Assembly (NCBI RefSeq): GCF_014217545.1
Contig: NZ_CP043178.1
Coordinates: 3,348,001-3,412,000, forward strand
DNA: 64,000 nt
Direction: 5' to 3'
DNA from: Pseudarthrobacter sp. NBSH8
GTDB lineage: Bacteria > Actinomycetota > Actinomycetes > Actinomycetales > Micrococcaceae
The stretch's first letter is position 1. Each line of letters starts with the position of its first letter. Of this stretch, positions 16,564-24,369 are shown piece after piece. The notes beneath the pieces are model-generated. The model did not search any database. It saw nothing but the letters and a program-made list of their open reading frames with translations, and was not told the origin of the DNA. A program made the translations under genes and the position numbers.

Positions 16564-19076
16564 CGGACCGGCACCTGGGGCAGGACGGTGAGCGGAAGCG
16601 ACGTCCGGAACTGGCCCGGCGTGAGCGGATCGTCGCGTTCGCTCCACGGGTCCACGTAGCTGTCCACGGCGGCCTGCATCGCGGCGTCCAGTTGCGCGGC
16701 GATGCCTTCGGAATCTTCCACGATCACCGCGCGGAGATGCTCAATGCCCACCCGCGGCACAAAGGCGTACGTCCGTTCCAGCCAGTTGGCCTGCTCGCGG
16801 TAGTACTGCATAAAGCGCCCGGTGAGCAGCTTAACCTCTTCCGGATCGTCCACTGTGGCCAGCAGGTCGCCTTTGCGGATATGGGCTCCGGCCGCTCCCC
16901 CGACGTACAGCTCCCAGCGGCCGCCCTCCACAGCCACCACACCCACATCCTTGACCAGCGATTCAGCGCAGTTCCGCGGACAGCCGGACACAGCCAGCTT
17001 AAGCTTGGCCGGCGACTCGATCCCCTGGAACCGGGACTCTATCTCGATGCCCAACTTGGTGGAATCGCCTGTGCCGTAACGGCAGAAGTCCTTCCCCACG
17101 CAGGTCTTCACCGTGCGGAAGCTCTTGCCGTAGGCGTACCCCGAGGGCATGTCCAGGTCCGCCCACACCTGCGGCAGGTCCTCCTTCGGGATCCCCAGCA
17201 GGTCGATCCGCTGCCCGCCGGTCAGCTTGATCAGGGGTACCTTGTGCTTTTCGGCGACGTCGGCGATCCGGCGCAGCTGCTGCACGGACGTCACTCCACC
17301 CTTCATCTGCGGGACCACGGAGAACGTGCCGTCGCGCTGGATGTTGGCGTGGACCCTGTCGTTGATGAAGCGGGCATCGCGTTCGTCGATGTACCGGTCC
17401 GCGAGCATCATCTTCAGCAGCGAGGCCAGGCCCATCTTGGACTTCGCGTCCTCGGCGCTGCCGGGGGCCAACGCCGTGAACACCTGGGACACGGAGCGCA
17501 GGCCCAGCTTCTGGATGGCGGCCATCAGTGACGGCTTGTCCAGCGGGATACCGGGAACGTAGTAGCTGGCGGCCGGATCCTCTTCAACTGCGCCGTCCGC
17601 CGCCCACTCCACCACCTGCCTGACCAGGAGCTTGCAGGAACCGCAGCCCTTGCCTGCCCGGGTGGCGTCCATCGCGCCGGAAACGGAGGTGCAGCCACCT
17701 TTCACGGCGTCCACCAGGGCCTTCTTGCTGACGCCGTTGCAGTTGCAGACCTGGGCGCCGTCGTCGAGCTCCGCCACGCCCACGTCCTCCCCTGGCCCGC
17801 CGACGTCGAACATCAGCGCGATCCGCTCCTCCGGCAGCGGCAGCCCGCGGTCGTAGGCCTGCGTCAGGTAGGCGACCTTCCGGCTGTCCCCCAGGAGCGT
17901 GGCGCCCACCATTTTATTGTCGCGGACCACGATGGACTTGAACACGCCGCGGCTGGGCTCCGAGAAGACGATGTGCTCGTCCGTGTCGAGCTCGGGGCCG
18001 TGCAGTCCCATGGACGCCACGTCGACACCGGCCACCTTCAGCTTCGTAGCGGTCCGCGAGCCAAGGTAGGCCGCGGACGTATCGGCACCGGTCACGTGGT
18101 TGGCGAGCACCACGGCCTGTTCCCACAGCGGCGCCACCAGGCCGTAGACCTCGCCGCGGTGCTGGACGCACTCCCCCACGGCATAGATCTCGTCTTCGTC
18201 CTGGACCATGAGCCTGTCATCCACCACGATGGCCCGCTCCACCGGCAGCCCGCTCAGCACCGCCACGTCCACGTTCGGCCGGATCCCCGCAGCCACCACC
18301 ACCATGTCGCACGCGATGTCGTCCCGGTCGCGGAGGCTGACTCCGCTGACCCGGTCCGTACCGAGGACAGCAGTGGTCCGGCTGGACGTGTGCACCCGGA
18401 TACCCAGTGCCTCCACGCTCCTGCGCAGCACCGCGCCGCCGTCGGGCCCCATCTGAGCATTCATGAGGTGCCCGCCCGAGTGCACCACCTCCACCTCGAT
18501 CCCGTGGCTTTTCAGGCCGTAGGCCGCCTCGAGGCCCAACAGGCCACCACCGATCACCACCGCCCTCCGGTGGTGCTCCTGCTGGGCGTGCTGGACCATC
18601 CTGCGGGTGTCGTCGATGGTGCGGAACCCGAAGACACCGTTCTTCACGGACCCGCCAGGTGTGTAGAGCCCGTCCATCGGCGGCATGTGGGAGCGGCTGC
18701 CGGTGGCGATAATGAGGGTGTCGTAGGGGGTCACCCTGCCGTCGTCGGAAAAGACGTGCTTGGTGAACTTGTCGATCCGGTCAACGCGGACACCGGCATG
18801 CAGGGTGATGCTGTTCTCTCGGTACCAGGACAAAGCGTTCAGGAAGATGTCGGCGTCGCTTTCCTCGCCGGAGAGGACGTGGCTAAGCATGATCCGGTTG
18901 TAGTTTCCGTACGGCTCGTCCCCGAACATGGTGATGGCGAACTGGTCCGCGCCGCCGCGGGCCAGGACCTCCTCCACAGCCCGGGCGCCGGCCATGCCGT
19001 TGCCCACTACCACCAGCCGACGGCGCGGCGCGGCGCCTGAGTGCCTGCCCTGCGGCCGGTCCAGCACGCTGGTCAT
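16560..19076 (-). CDS. nirB: Nitrite reductase [NAD(P)H] large subunit
   Basis: An 838-residue cytoplasmic siroheme enzyme that reduces nitrite to ammonium. The N-terminal FAD/NAD domain opens with Val-Val-Val-Gly-Asn-Gly-Met-Ala-Gly; a BFD-like [2Fe-2S] domain follows with Cys-Asn-Cys-Asn-Gly-Val and Gly-Lys-Gly-Cys-Gly-Ser-Cys (about 445-480); then the nitrite/sulfite reductase ferredoxin-like repeat and the [4Fe-4S]-siroheme cysteines in Cys-Val-Gly-Lys-Asp-Phe-Cys and Val-Ser-Gly-Cys-Pro-Arg-Asn-Cys (about 640-690). Size and order are those of NirB. It overlaps nirD at the 3' end and the small 115-residue gene at the 5' end (TGATG), so three genes form one operon. Nitrogen control (GlnR) is expected but I see no convincing operator. 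Confidence 0.96.
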   Translation of the reverse strand: MTSVLDRPQGRHSGAAPRRRLVVVGNGMAGARAVEEVLARGGADQFAITMFGDEPYGNYNRIMLSHVLSGEESDADIFLNALSWYRENSITLHAGVRVDRIDKFTKHVFSDDGRVTPYDTLIIATGSRSHMPPMDGLYTPGGSVKNGVFGFRTIDDTRRMVQHAQQEHHRRAVVIGGGLLGLEAAYGLKSHGIEVEVVHSGGHLMNAQMGPDGGAVLRRSVEALGIRVHTSSRTTAVLGTDRVSGVSLRDRDDIACDMVVVAAGIRPNVDVAVLSGLPVERAIVVDDRLMVQDEDEIYAVGECVQHRGEVYGLVAPLWEQAVVLANHVTGADTSAAYLGSRTATKLKVAGVDVASMGLHGPELDTDEHIVFSEPSRGVFKSIVVRDNKMVGATLLGDSRKVAYLTQAYDRGLPLPEERIALMFDVGGPGEDVGVAELDDGAQVCNCNGVSKKALVDAVKGGCTSVSGAMDATRAGKGCGSCKLLVRQVVEWAADGAVEEDPAASYYVPGIPLDKPSLMAAIQKLGLRSVSQVFTALAPGSAEDAKSKMGLASLLKMMLADRYIDERDARFINDRVHANIQRDGTFSVVPQMKGGVTSVQQLRRIADVAEKHKVPLIKLTGGQRIDLLGIPKEDLPQVWADLDMPSGYAYGKSFRTVKTCVGKDFCRYGTGDSTKLGIEIESRFQGIESPAKLKLAVSGCPRNCAESLVKDVGVVAVEGGRWELYVGGAAGAHIRKGDLLATVDDPEEVKLLTGRFMQYYREQANWLERTYAFVPRVGIEHLRAVIVEDSEGIAAQLDAAMQAAVDSYVDPWSERDDPLTPGQFRTSLPLTVLPQVPVR

Positions 19077-19423
19077 CAGTGCTCCACCATGCCCAGGTCC
19101 ACTACCACGGATCCCCCAACACCATCCGGGGCGGCGAGATAGAGCTCCACCACCGAGCCGCCGTCGATGTCCTCCACCACCCGCAGCGGCACATGGACTT
19201 CGCTCTTGGCGCCGATGGGGAAATAGCGCATGGGCACGCCGTTGCGCATCAGGACCACCGTGATGAGTTCACTGCTGGAATTACCGCCCCGGAAGTAGAG
19301 CGTCTGGTTGATGACACCGTCCGGAACGTAGTGCGAGAGTTCACTGTGGATGGGGACGGGCTTTTCCAGCCCGGTGCCCTCAAACGGAAAAATGCCCTGC
19401 AGGAAAAGGTTCTTGGTGATCAC
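19076..19423 (-). CDS. Small conserved-looking protein at the head of nirBD operon
   Basis: A 115-residue soluble, mostly beta-strand protein without cysteines, signal peptide or membrane helix. Segments such as Tyr-Phe-Arg-Gly-Gly-Asn-Ser-Ser-Ser-Glu-Leu and Arg-Tyr-Phe-Pro-Ile-Gly-Ala-Lys-Ser-Glu-Val-His-Val-Pro-Leu do not match a family I know. The stop codon overlaps the nirB start (TGATG), so it should be produced with nitrite reductase at comparable level. A role as an accessory or assembly factor of assimilatory nitrate/nitrite reduction is a context-based inference. AAAGGATC 6-8 nt upstream of the ATG/GTG region supports the start. Confidence 0.7.
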   Translation of the reverse strand: MITKNLFLQGIFPFEGTGLEKPVPIHSELSHYVPDGVINQTLYFRGGNSSSELITVVLMRNGVPMRYFPIGAKSEVHVPLRVVEDIDGGSVVELYLAAPDGVGGSVVVDLGMVEH

Positions 19424-19549
19424 GGACAGATCCTTTCGGCCGGCGGACGTCTGGCATAGGCCTATCTTCCGCCGCCCATGTTTCCGCCTGCCGGTCTGTG
19501 CGTAACGATCCTTTTACACAAAACTCACCATTTTTCCGGCATGGCGGAA

Positions 19550-21277
19550 TCAGGCCGGGGCCAGCACGCCCTTGTCCATCGAGTACCGGATCCAGCGCCC
19601 GGATTCGTCGGTGCGCGAGGTGTCGCTCTTTTTCGCGCACCGGGCAAACCAGTCCCGGAGAGCGCGGTCGTGGCTGACCATAACCAGGGTCCCGGTGAAG
19701 CCGGCGAGAGCCTCTTCGAGCTGCTCCACGAGAACCGGCGCCAGGTGGTTGGTGGGTTCATCCACAATCAGCGTGCCGTAGCCGCCCAGCAGCAGCCTGG
19801 CCAGGGCGAGCCTGCGCTGCTGGCCCGCGGACAGGCTGCCCACCGGGACGTGGAACTCGCTGGTCCGGAACAGCCCCAGTCGCAGGAGAGCCTCGGCGTG
19901 CTCATCAATGTTGCCGCCGAGGCCCGCCGCGAAGGCCGGCAGCAGGCGGAGCGCGGGCCGCTGCGGCAATTCGAGTTCCTGCTGCAGGTAGCCGATCCGG
20001 GCAGGCCGCTGAACCAACCCTTCAACGGGCTCCAGGGTTCCCGCCAGCACCGAGAGCAGGGTGGATTTTCCCGCGCCGTTCGGCCCGGTGATGAGGATCT
20101 TCTCGCCGGCGCGGGCCGCGAAATCAGTGACGCCCAGACGGCTCGGAACCGCGACGCCGCGGGCCACGAGGACCGCCGACGCCGGCAAGAGGGAGTCCCC
20201 GGCCAGGGCAGCTGCCCCGGACCTCACAGGCGCAACAGGCGCCGCAGACAGAGCCTCAGGATCCACCGCCAGCTCCGCCGCAAGGCGCAGCGGTACCGGC
20301 GGCCGGTCAATGGGGCTCGCCTCCAGCCGCCGGAGCCGTTCCTGTGCGTTGCGGACCTTGCTGCTCGCCGCCTTCTGCCAGGTGCCGGCCTTGAAATCGA
20401 AGCCCACCTTGTCATTGTCGCGCTGACGGGCGTAGCCCATCTTCCCTGCCACTGTGTCCGCCTGCCGCTGCTCGGCATCCATCGCATCGATCCACTCGTG
20501 GTACTGCTGGACCCAGCGCTGGCGTTCGGCGGCCTTCTCACGGAGGTAGCCGTCGTAGCCGTTGCCGTAACGGGTCACGGCCAGGCGCTCGGCATCAACC
20601 TCAATCACCGTGCTGGCCACTTTGCGGAGCAGCACGCGGTCGTGGGACACCACCACCACCGTCCCGCGATGGGCGGCCAGCCGGTCCTCCAGCCAGGCGG
20701 TTCCGCGCGCATCCAGGTGGTTGGTGGGCTCGTCCAGGAGCAGGATGTCCGCCGGGTCGGCCAGGACACAGGCCAGCGCCACGCGTTCCTGCTCGCCGCC
20801 GGAGAGCGATCCCAGCGTCCGCTTCCGGTCCAGGCCACCCAGGCCCAGCCGGTCCAGCGCAGCCTCAACACGGGATTCCGCGGCATAGCCCTCGCGCAGC
20901 TGATACTCGGTCTGCAGCCGGCCGTACGTTTCCAGCTCGTCGTCCTCGGCATCGGCGAGGCCGGCCTCCAGCCGGTCAAGCTCGGCTTCGAGGGCGCGCA
21001 GCGAGGCCAGGGAAGAGTCGACGGCGGCCCCCACGGTGAAGGATTCCGGCAGGCCATGCGTCTGGGCGAGGTAGCCCACGCGGCCGTGGCTGACAGCAGT
21101 TCCCTCGTCGGGCGCTTCCAGCCCGGCCAGGATCCGGAGCAGCGTGGATTTACCGGCGCCGTTTTCGCCGACGATGGCGACATGCTCGCCGGCCGTGATG
21201 ACCAGGCCGATTCCGTCCAGCAGCTGCCGGTCGCCATAGCCATGGGAGACGCCGGAAAGGTTCAGGTGTTCAGTCAA
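19550..21277 (-). CDS. ABC-F family ATPase
   Basis: A 575-residue soluble protein with two ABC ATPase domains and no membrane segment. Domain 1: Walker A Gly-Glu-Asn-Gly-Ala-Gly-Lys-Ser-Thr, signature Leu-Ser-Gly-Gly-Glu-Gln-Glu-Arg, Walker B with Asp-Glu-Pro-Thr-Asn-His-Leu-Asp. Domain 2: Gly-Pro-Asn-Gly-Ala-Gly-Lys-Ser-Thr, Leu-Ser-Ala-Gly-Gln-Gln-Arg-Arg, Asp-Glu-Pro-Thr-Asn-His-Leu-Ala. A basic linker of about 80 residues joins them. ABC-F proteins act on the ribosome, as translation factors (EttA-like) or as antibiotic-protection proteins; the Gln at the second signature and the linker do not let me choose. The TTG start at 21277 is chosen because GAGGA precedes it by 7-8 nt. Confidence 0.9.
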   Translation of the reverse strand: MTEHLNLSGVSHGYGDRQLLDGIGLVITAGEHVAIVGENGAGKSTLLRILAGLEAPDEGTAVSHGRVGYLAQTHGLPESFTVGAAVDSSLASLRALEAELDRLEAGLADAEDDELETYGRLQTEYQLREGYAAESRVEAALDRLGLGGLDRKRTLGSLSGGEQERVALACVLADPADILLLDEPTNHLDARGTAWLEDRLAAHRGTVVVVSHDRVLLRKVASTVIEVDAERLAVTRYGNGYDGYLREKAAERQRWVQQYHEWIDAMDAEQRQADTVAGKMGYARQRDNDKVGFDFKAGTWQKAASSKVRNAQERLRRLEASPIDRPPVPLRLAAELAVDPEALSAAPVAPVRSGAAALAGDSLLPASAVLVARGVAVPSRLGVTDFAARAGEKILITGPNGAGKSTLLSVLAGTLEPVEGLVQRPARIGYLQQELELPQRPALRLLPAFAAGLGGNIDEHAEALLRLGLFRTSEFHVPVGSLSAGQQRRLALARLLLGGYGTLIVDEPTNHLAPVLVEQLEEALAGFTGTLVMVSHDRALRDWFARCAKKSDTSRTDESGRWIRYSMDKGVLAPA

Positions 21278-21454
21278 GACAAGTCCTCGCAAGATTCCGC
21301 AGTGTGGCCGCCGGAACCGGTGCTCGACGGCGGCCCTGGATTCGGGGAAACAGCCCGGCATGGCCGGACTGTTGCTCAGGACTTCATCGCTCCAGCTTCC
21401 CCGCCGGAAGCCGCAGCGTCAAGCCGGGACACCACCGGCGACACCATAATCTGC

Positions 21455-21523
21455 CAGCAACGCGGGGTCACTTAACGCCCATGTTTCCCCTCGGGATGGG
21501 CAGGAAGTGACCCCGCGTTGCTG
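21455..21523. repeat. Intergenic palindrome P4 (family shared with P6)
   Basis: The 19-nt arm CAGCAACGCGGGGTCACTT (21455-21473) is exactly inverted at 21505-21523; an inner GCCCAT/ATGGGC pair extends the stem. A 24-nt stretch of the left arm and its inner flank (21457-21480) recurs exactly, on the other strand, at 25178-25201 in P6. Located after the metal-ABC permease stop and upstream of the ABC-F gene. Confidence 0.92.
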
Positions 21524-21536
21524 TGGAGTCCTGGGT

Positions 21537-22415
21537 CTACGCGACCAGGACCGCGGCGGCTTTCCTGCGGCGGGCCTTCGCCAGCCGGGTGCCGATCAGT
21601 CCCTGCCGGGGGCTGAACAGATAGACGGCGGCGAACACCACACCCTGGGTAAGCACCACCATGGCGCCCGAAGCCGTGTCCAGGTAATAGCTGAAATAAA
21701 TGCCCCCGATGGAGCAGACGGCTGAAATTACCGGGGCGATGACCAGCATCCGGTTGAAGCGGTCCGTAAGCAGGTAGGCGGTGGCGCCGGGGATGATGAG
21801 CATGGCCACCACCAGCACAACACCCACTGTCTGCAGTGCAACCACCGACGTCAGGGCCAGCAACCCCATGAGTAGCGCCCCCAGCCGTTTCGGCGAGAGC
21901 CCGATCGCGTGGGCGTGGGTGGGATCGAACGCGTAGAGCGTCAGGTCGCGGCGCTTCAGGATCAGGATAACGAAGGCGACGACGCCGAGCACCAGCACCT
22001 GGATCAGGTCCGGGATGCTGACACCCAGGAGGTTGCCGAAGATGATGTGGTTCAGGTCCGTCTGGCTGGGCGTGACGGAAATGAGCACCAGGCCCAGGGC
22101 AAACAGCGAGCTGAACACAATGCCGATCGCGGCGTCTTCCTTGACGCGGCTCGTGTTGCGGACGACGCCGATCAGGGTCACCGCGATCAGCGCGAACACC
22201 AGCGCACCGAGCGCAAACGGGGCGCCCACGATGTAGGCCAGCACAACGCCGGGCAGCACGGCGTGGGAGACGGCGTCGCCCATCAGGGACCAGCCGATCA
22301 GCACCAGCCAGCAGCTGAGGACTGCGCAGACGACGGCGGCGAGCGCGGTGGTGATGATGGCGCGGACCATAAAGTCGTAGCTGAGCGGTTCAAGCAGGAT
22401 GTCGAGGAATTCCAT
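21537..22415 (-). CDS. Metal-ion ABC transporter permease (Mn/Zn type)
   Basis: A 292-residue integral membrane protein with about eight to nine helices, the length and pattern of the ZnuB/MntB/SitC (ABC-3) family. Family-typical segments are Ser-Leu-Met-Gly-Asp-Ala-Val-Ser-His-Ala-Val-Leu-Pro-Gly-Val near the N-terminus and Pro-Gly-Ala-Thr-Ala-Tyr-Leu-Leu-Thr-Asp in the C-terminal half. It is the last gene of a three-gene importer operon after the ATPase (3-nt gap). Manganese is the most likely substrate because an MntR/DtxR-like operator covers the start of the first gene; zinc is the alternative. Confidence 0.92.
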   Translation of the reverse strand: MEFLDILLEPLSYDFMVRAIITTALAAVVCAVLSCWLVLIGWSLMGDAVSHAVLPGVVLAYIVGAPFALGALVFALIAVTLIGVVRNTSRVKEDAAIGIVFSSLFALGLVLISVTPSQTDLNHIIFGNLLGVSIPDLIQVLVLGVVAFVILILKRRDLTLYAFDPTHAHAIGLSPKRLGALLMGLLALTSVVALQTVGVVLVVAMLIIPGATAYLLTDRFNRMLVIAPVISAVCSIGGIYFSYYLDTASGAMVVLTQGVVFAAVYLFSPRQGLIGTRLAKARRRKAAAVLVA

Positions 22416-22418
22416 GGG

Positions 22419-23213
22419 TCAGCCCCTGCTCTCGGTGGTGGCCGGATGGGCGACGGCGGCGGGGTGGGCAGGTTCCGGGAGGTCGCGGTTCAGCACGTCC
22501 AGGCCGAACGCCATGGCCAGGTTTTCCGGCTGCAGCACCTGCTCAGGGGCGCCATGCATCAGAACCCGACGCATGAGGAGCACGGCTTCGTCGCAGAGAC
22601 CCGGGAGCGCGTGCAGGTCATGGGTGGAGATCAGGATGGTGCAGCCGTCGGAGGCAAGCTCGCGCAGCAGCCGGGTGATGGTGGCTTCGGAGCGCTTGTC
22701 CACGCCGGCGAACGGCTCGTCCAGGAGCATCATGGTGGCGCCCTGGGCGATGCCGCGGGCCACAAAAGCACGCTTCTTCTGCCCGCCGGACAGCTGCCCG
22801 ATCTGCCGCTCCGCGTACTCGCCCAGTTCCACGCGGTCCAGCGCCTGGTCGACGGCGGAACGGTCGGCTTTGGAGGGGCGCCGGGTGAAGCCCTGGTGCC
22901 CGTAGCGTCCCATCATCACCACATCGCGGACGGACAGCGGGAACTGCCAGTCCACATCCTCGCTCTGCGGCACGTAGCCGATCCCGCCCTCCTTGCGCGC
23001 CTTGGCAGGTGACTGTCCGCCGATCAGTACGCGGCCGGCGTCGGGCTTGATCATTCCCATGATCACCTTGAAGAGGGTGGACTTCCCGGACCCGTTCATG
23101 CCTATCAGTCCGCAGATCCGGGCGGCGTCCACGGTGACGGAGGCGGAATCGAGCGCCAGGACCTCGCCGTAGTGGACGGTGACGTTTTCAACGAGGATGG
23201 CCGGGGTGCTCAT
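22419..23213 (-). CDS. Metal-ion ABC transporter ATP-binding protein
   Basis: A 264-residue ABC ATPase. Walker A is Gly-Met-Asn-Gly-Ser-Gly-Lys-Ser-Thr (about 37-45), the signature Leu-Ser-Gly-Gly-Gln-Lys-Lys-Arg (about 145) and Walker B Met-Met-Leu-Leu-Asp-Glu-Pro-Phe-Ala-Gly-Val-Asp, with the H-loop Ser-Thr-His-Asp. The Pro-Phe-Ala-Gly-Val-Asp form after Walker B is typical of Mn/Zn importers. It overlaps the substrate-binding protein gene by ATGA and precedes the permease, so all three are made together. It energises uptake from the cytoplasmic face. Confidence 0.94.
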   Translation of the reverse strand: MSTPAILVENVTVHYGEVLALDSASVTVDAARICGLIGMNGSGKSTLFKVIMGMIKPDAGRVLIGGQSPAKARKEGGIGYVPQSEDVDWQFPLSVRDVVMMGRYGHQGFTRRPSKADRSAVDQALDRVELGEYAERQIGQLSGGQKKRAFVARGIAQGATMMLLDEPFAGVDKRSEATITRLLRELASDGCTILISTHDLHALPGLCDEAVLLMRRVLMHGAPEQVLQPENLAMAFGLDVLNRDLPEPAHPAAVAHPATTESRG

Positions 23214-24208
23214 GATTTCGCTCCTGGGGAGGCGGTGGACGTGCCGGCCAGCGCCTTGGTGATGAGCTCGGCGTCGTGCCTGATCAGGTCCAGGTAGGTG
23301 GGTACGGGACCGTCAGCTTCGGACAGCGAATCCACGTAAAGTGTGCCGCCGAACTTGGCTCCGGTGGCGCCCACCACCTGCTGCATGGGGGCATCGGACA
23401 CCGTGGATTCACAGAAAACGGCCGGGACCTGGTTGGCCTTGACGTACTCGATGGCGCGGGTGATCTGCTGCGGCGTGGCCTGCTGTTCGGCGTTGACCGC
23501 CCAGATGTAGACCTCTTTGAGCCCTGCGTCGCGGGCAAGGTAGGAGAAGGCGCCTTCGCAGGTCACCAGGGCACGCTGGCTCTCCGGGAGGCTGGCGAGG
23601 CTTGCTTTCATCTCGTCCTGCACGCCCTGCAGTTTGGCCTTGTAGGCGTCACCGTTGGCCTTGAATACTGCAGCGTTCTCAGGATCAAGCTCACCGAAAG
23701 CCTTCACCATGTTGTCCACGTAGATCTGTACGTTTACCGGCGACATCCACGCATGCGGGTTCGGCTTGCCCTGGTATGAGTCCTCGCCGATGGACACGAC
23801 CTCCACACCGTCACTGACCACCACATGCGGCACATCCAGGCCCTCCACGAACTGCCCGAACCAGGCCTCGAGGTTCAGCCCGTTGTCCAGGATGAGGTCC
23901 GCCTTCGCTGCCTTGCGGATGTCGCCGGGGGTGGGTTCGTAGCCATGGATCTCCGCACCCGCCTTGGTGATGGACTCAACGGTGAGCTTGTCCCCCGCAA
24001 CGTTTCGGGCGACGTCGGCCAGTACCGTGAATGTGGTCAGGACCACGGGCTTGTCACTGTCACTCGTGCCGGACGCATTACCCCCGCAGGCGGTCAGGGA
24101 GAGGGACAACAGCACGACGGCGGCGGCACCGGCAGCGCGGAACTTCGCCGCTCGCAGGGCGAGGGTTCGGGCGGCTACTTTGGCGCGCCGAAACAAAAAG
24201 TTAGGCAT
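23210..24208 (-). CDS. Metal-ion ABC transporter substrate-binding lipoprotein
   Basis: A 332-residue cluster A-I (TroA/PsaA/MntA/ZnuA) binding protein. A signal peptide ends in the lipobox Leu-Thr-Ala-Cys-Gly-Gly (Cys about residue 40). Metal ligands are expected at His in Glu-Ile-His-Gly-Tyr-Glu-Pro, His in Pro-Asn-Pro-His-Ala-Trp-Met-Ser, Glu in Thr-Cys-Glu-Gly-Ala-Phe and Asp near the C-terminus. There is no His-rich loop, which argues for manganese rather than zinc. The start ATG 24208 follows a TAGAAT box by 7 nt and lacks a Shine-Dalgarno sequence; the ATG itself lies within a palindrome TTCGGTATGCCTAA. A longer upstream frame is rejected because it reads through palindrome P5. Confidence 0.92.
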   Translation of the reverse strand: MPNFLFRRAKVAARTLALRAAKFRAAGAAAVVLLSLSLTACGGNASGTSDSDKPVVLTTFTVLADVARNVAGDKLTVESITKAGAEIHGYEPTPGDIRKAAKADLILDNGLNLEAWFGQFVEGLDVPHVVVSDGVEVVSIGEDSYQGKPNPHAWMSPVNVQIYVDNMVKAFGELDPENAAVFKANGDAYKAKLQGVQDEMKASLASLPESQRALVTCEGAFSYLARDAGLKEVYIWAVNAEQQATPQQITRAIEYVKANQVPAVFCESTVSDAPMQQVVGATGAKFGGTLYVDSLSEADGPVPTYLDLIRHDAELITKALAGTSTASPGAKS

Positions 24209-24221
24209 ACCGAATATTCTA
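24201..24221 (-). promoter_or_regulatory. Leaderless promoter and MntR/DtxR-like operator spanning a start codon
   Basis: On the minus strand TAGAAT (24221-24216) is followed 7 nt later by ATG (24208). The dyad TTCGGTATGCCTAA (24214-24201) matches the shape of DtxR/MntR-type boxes (TTxGG...CCxAA) and includes the start codon. A TTGCGG -35 candidate sits 18 nt before TAGAAT. Binding here would block the transcription start point. Confidence 0.6.
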
Positions 24222-24278
24222 CGGGACGCCGATCCGGCCCCGCAATGTGACGCCCGCCCGCGTCGCCTTCCACCCCTG

Positions 24279-24339
24279 GTTGCTCTATCACTTTTGGTCC
24301 CCAAAAGTCCGGTTTGGGGACCAAAAGTGATAGGGCAAC
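24279..24339. repeat. Intergenic palindrome P5, 27-bp stem
   Basis: Arms 24279-24305 and 24313-24339 are inverted repeats with 26 of 27 matches around a 7-nt loop; the inner core is CACTTTTGGTCCCCAAA. It lies in the divergent region between the metal transporter and the CPBP protease genes, not at a transcript end. Its outer part, GTTGCCCTATCAC, resembles that of P2 (GTTGCCCTGTCAC). Confidence 0.92.
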
Positions 24340-24369
24340 AGGCGGGAAATGGGGAGCTAGGCTGAAGAC

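Noticed and set aside
19424..19549. GlnR-like site before the nir operon
   Set aside because: GTTAC and GAAAC half-sites are present but not in the required spacing; also ATAGGCCTAT at 19456-19465 is a perfect palindrome without a known regulator.
19478..21475. Open frame of 665 codons on the plus strand
   Set aside because: It is exactly antisense to the ABC-F ATPase, has no recognisable motif, and is a usual high-GC shadow of a well-supported gene.
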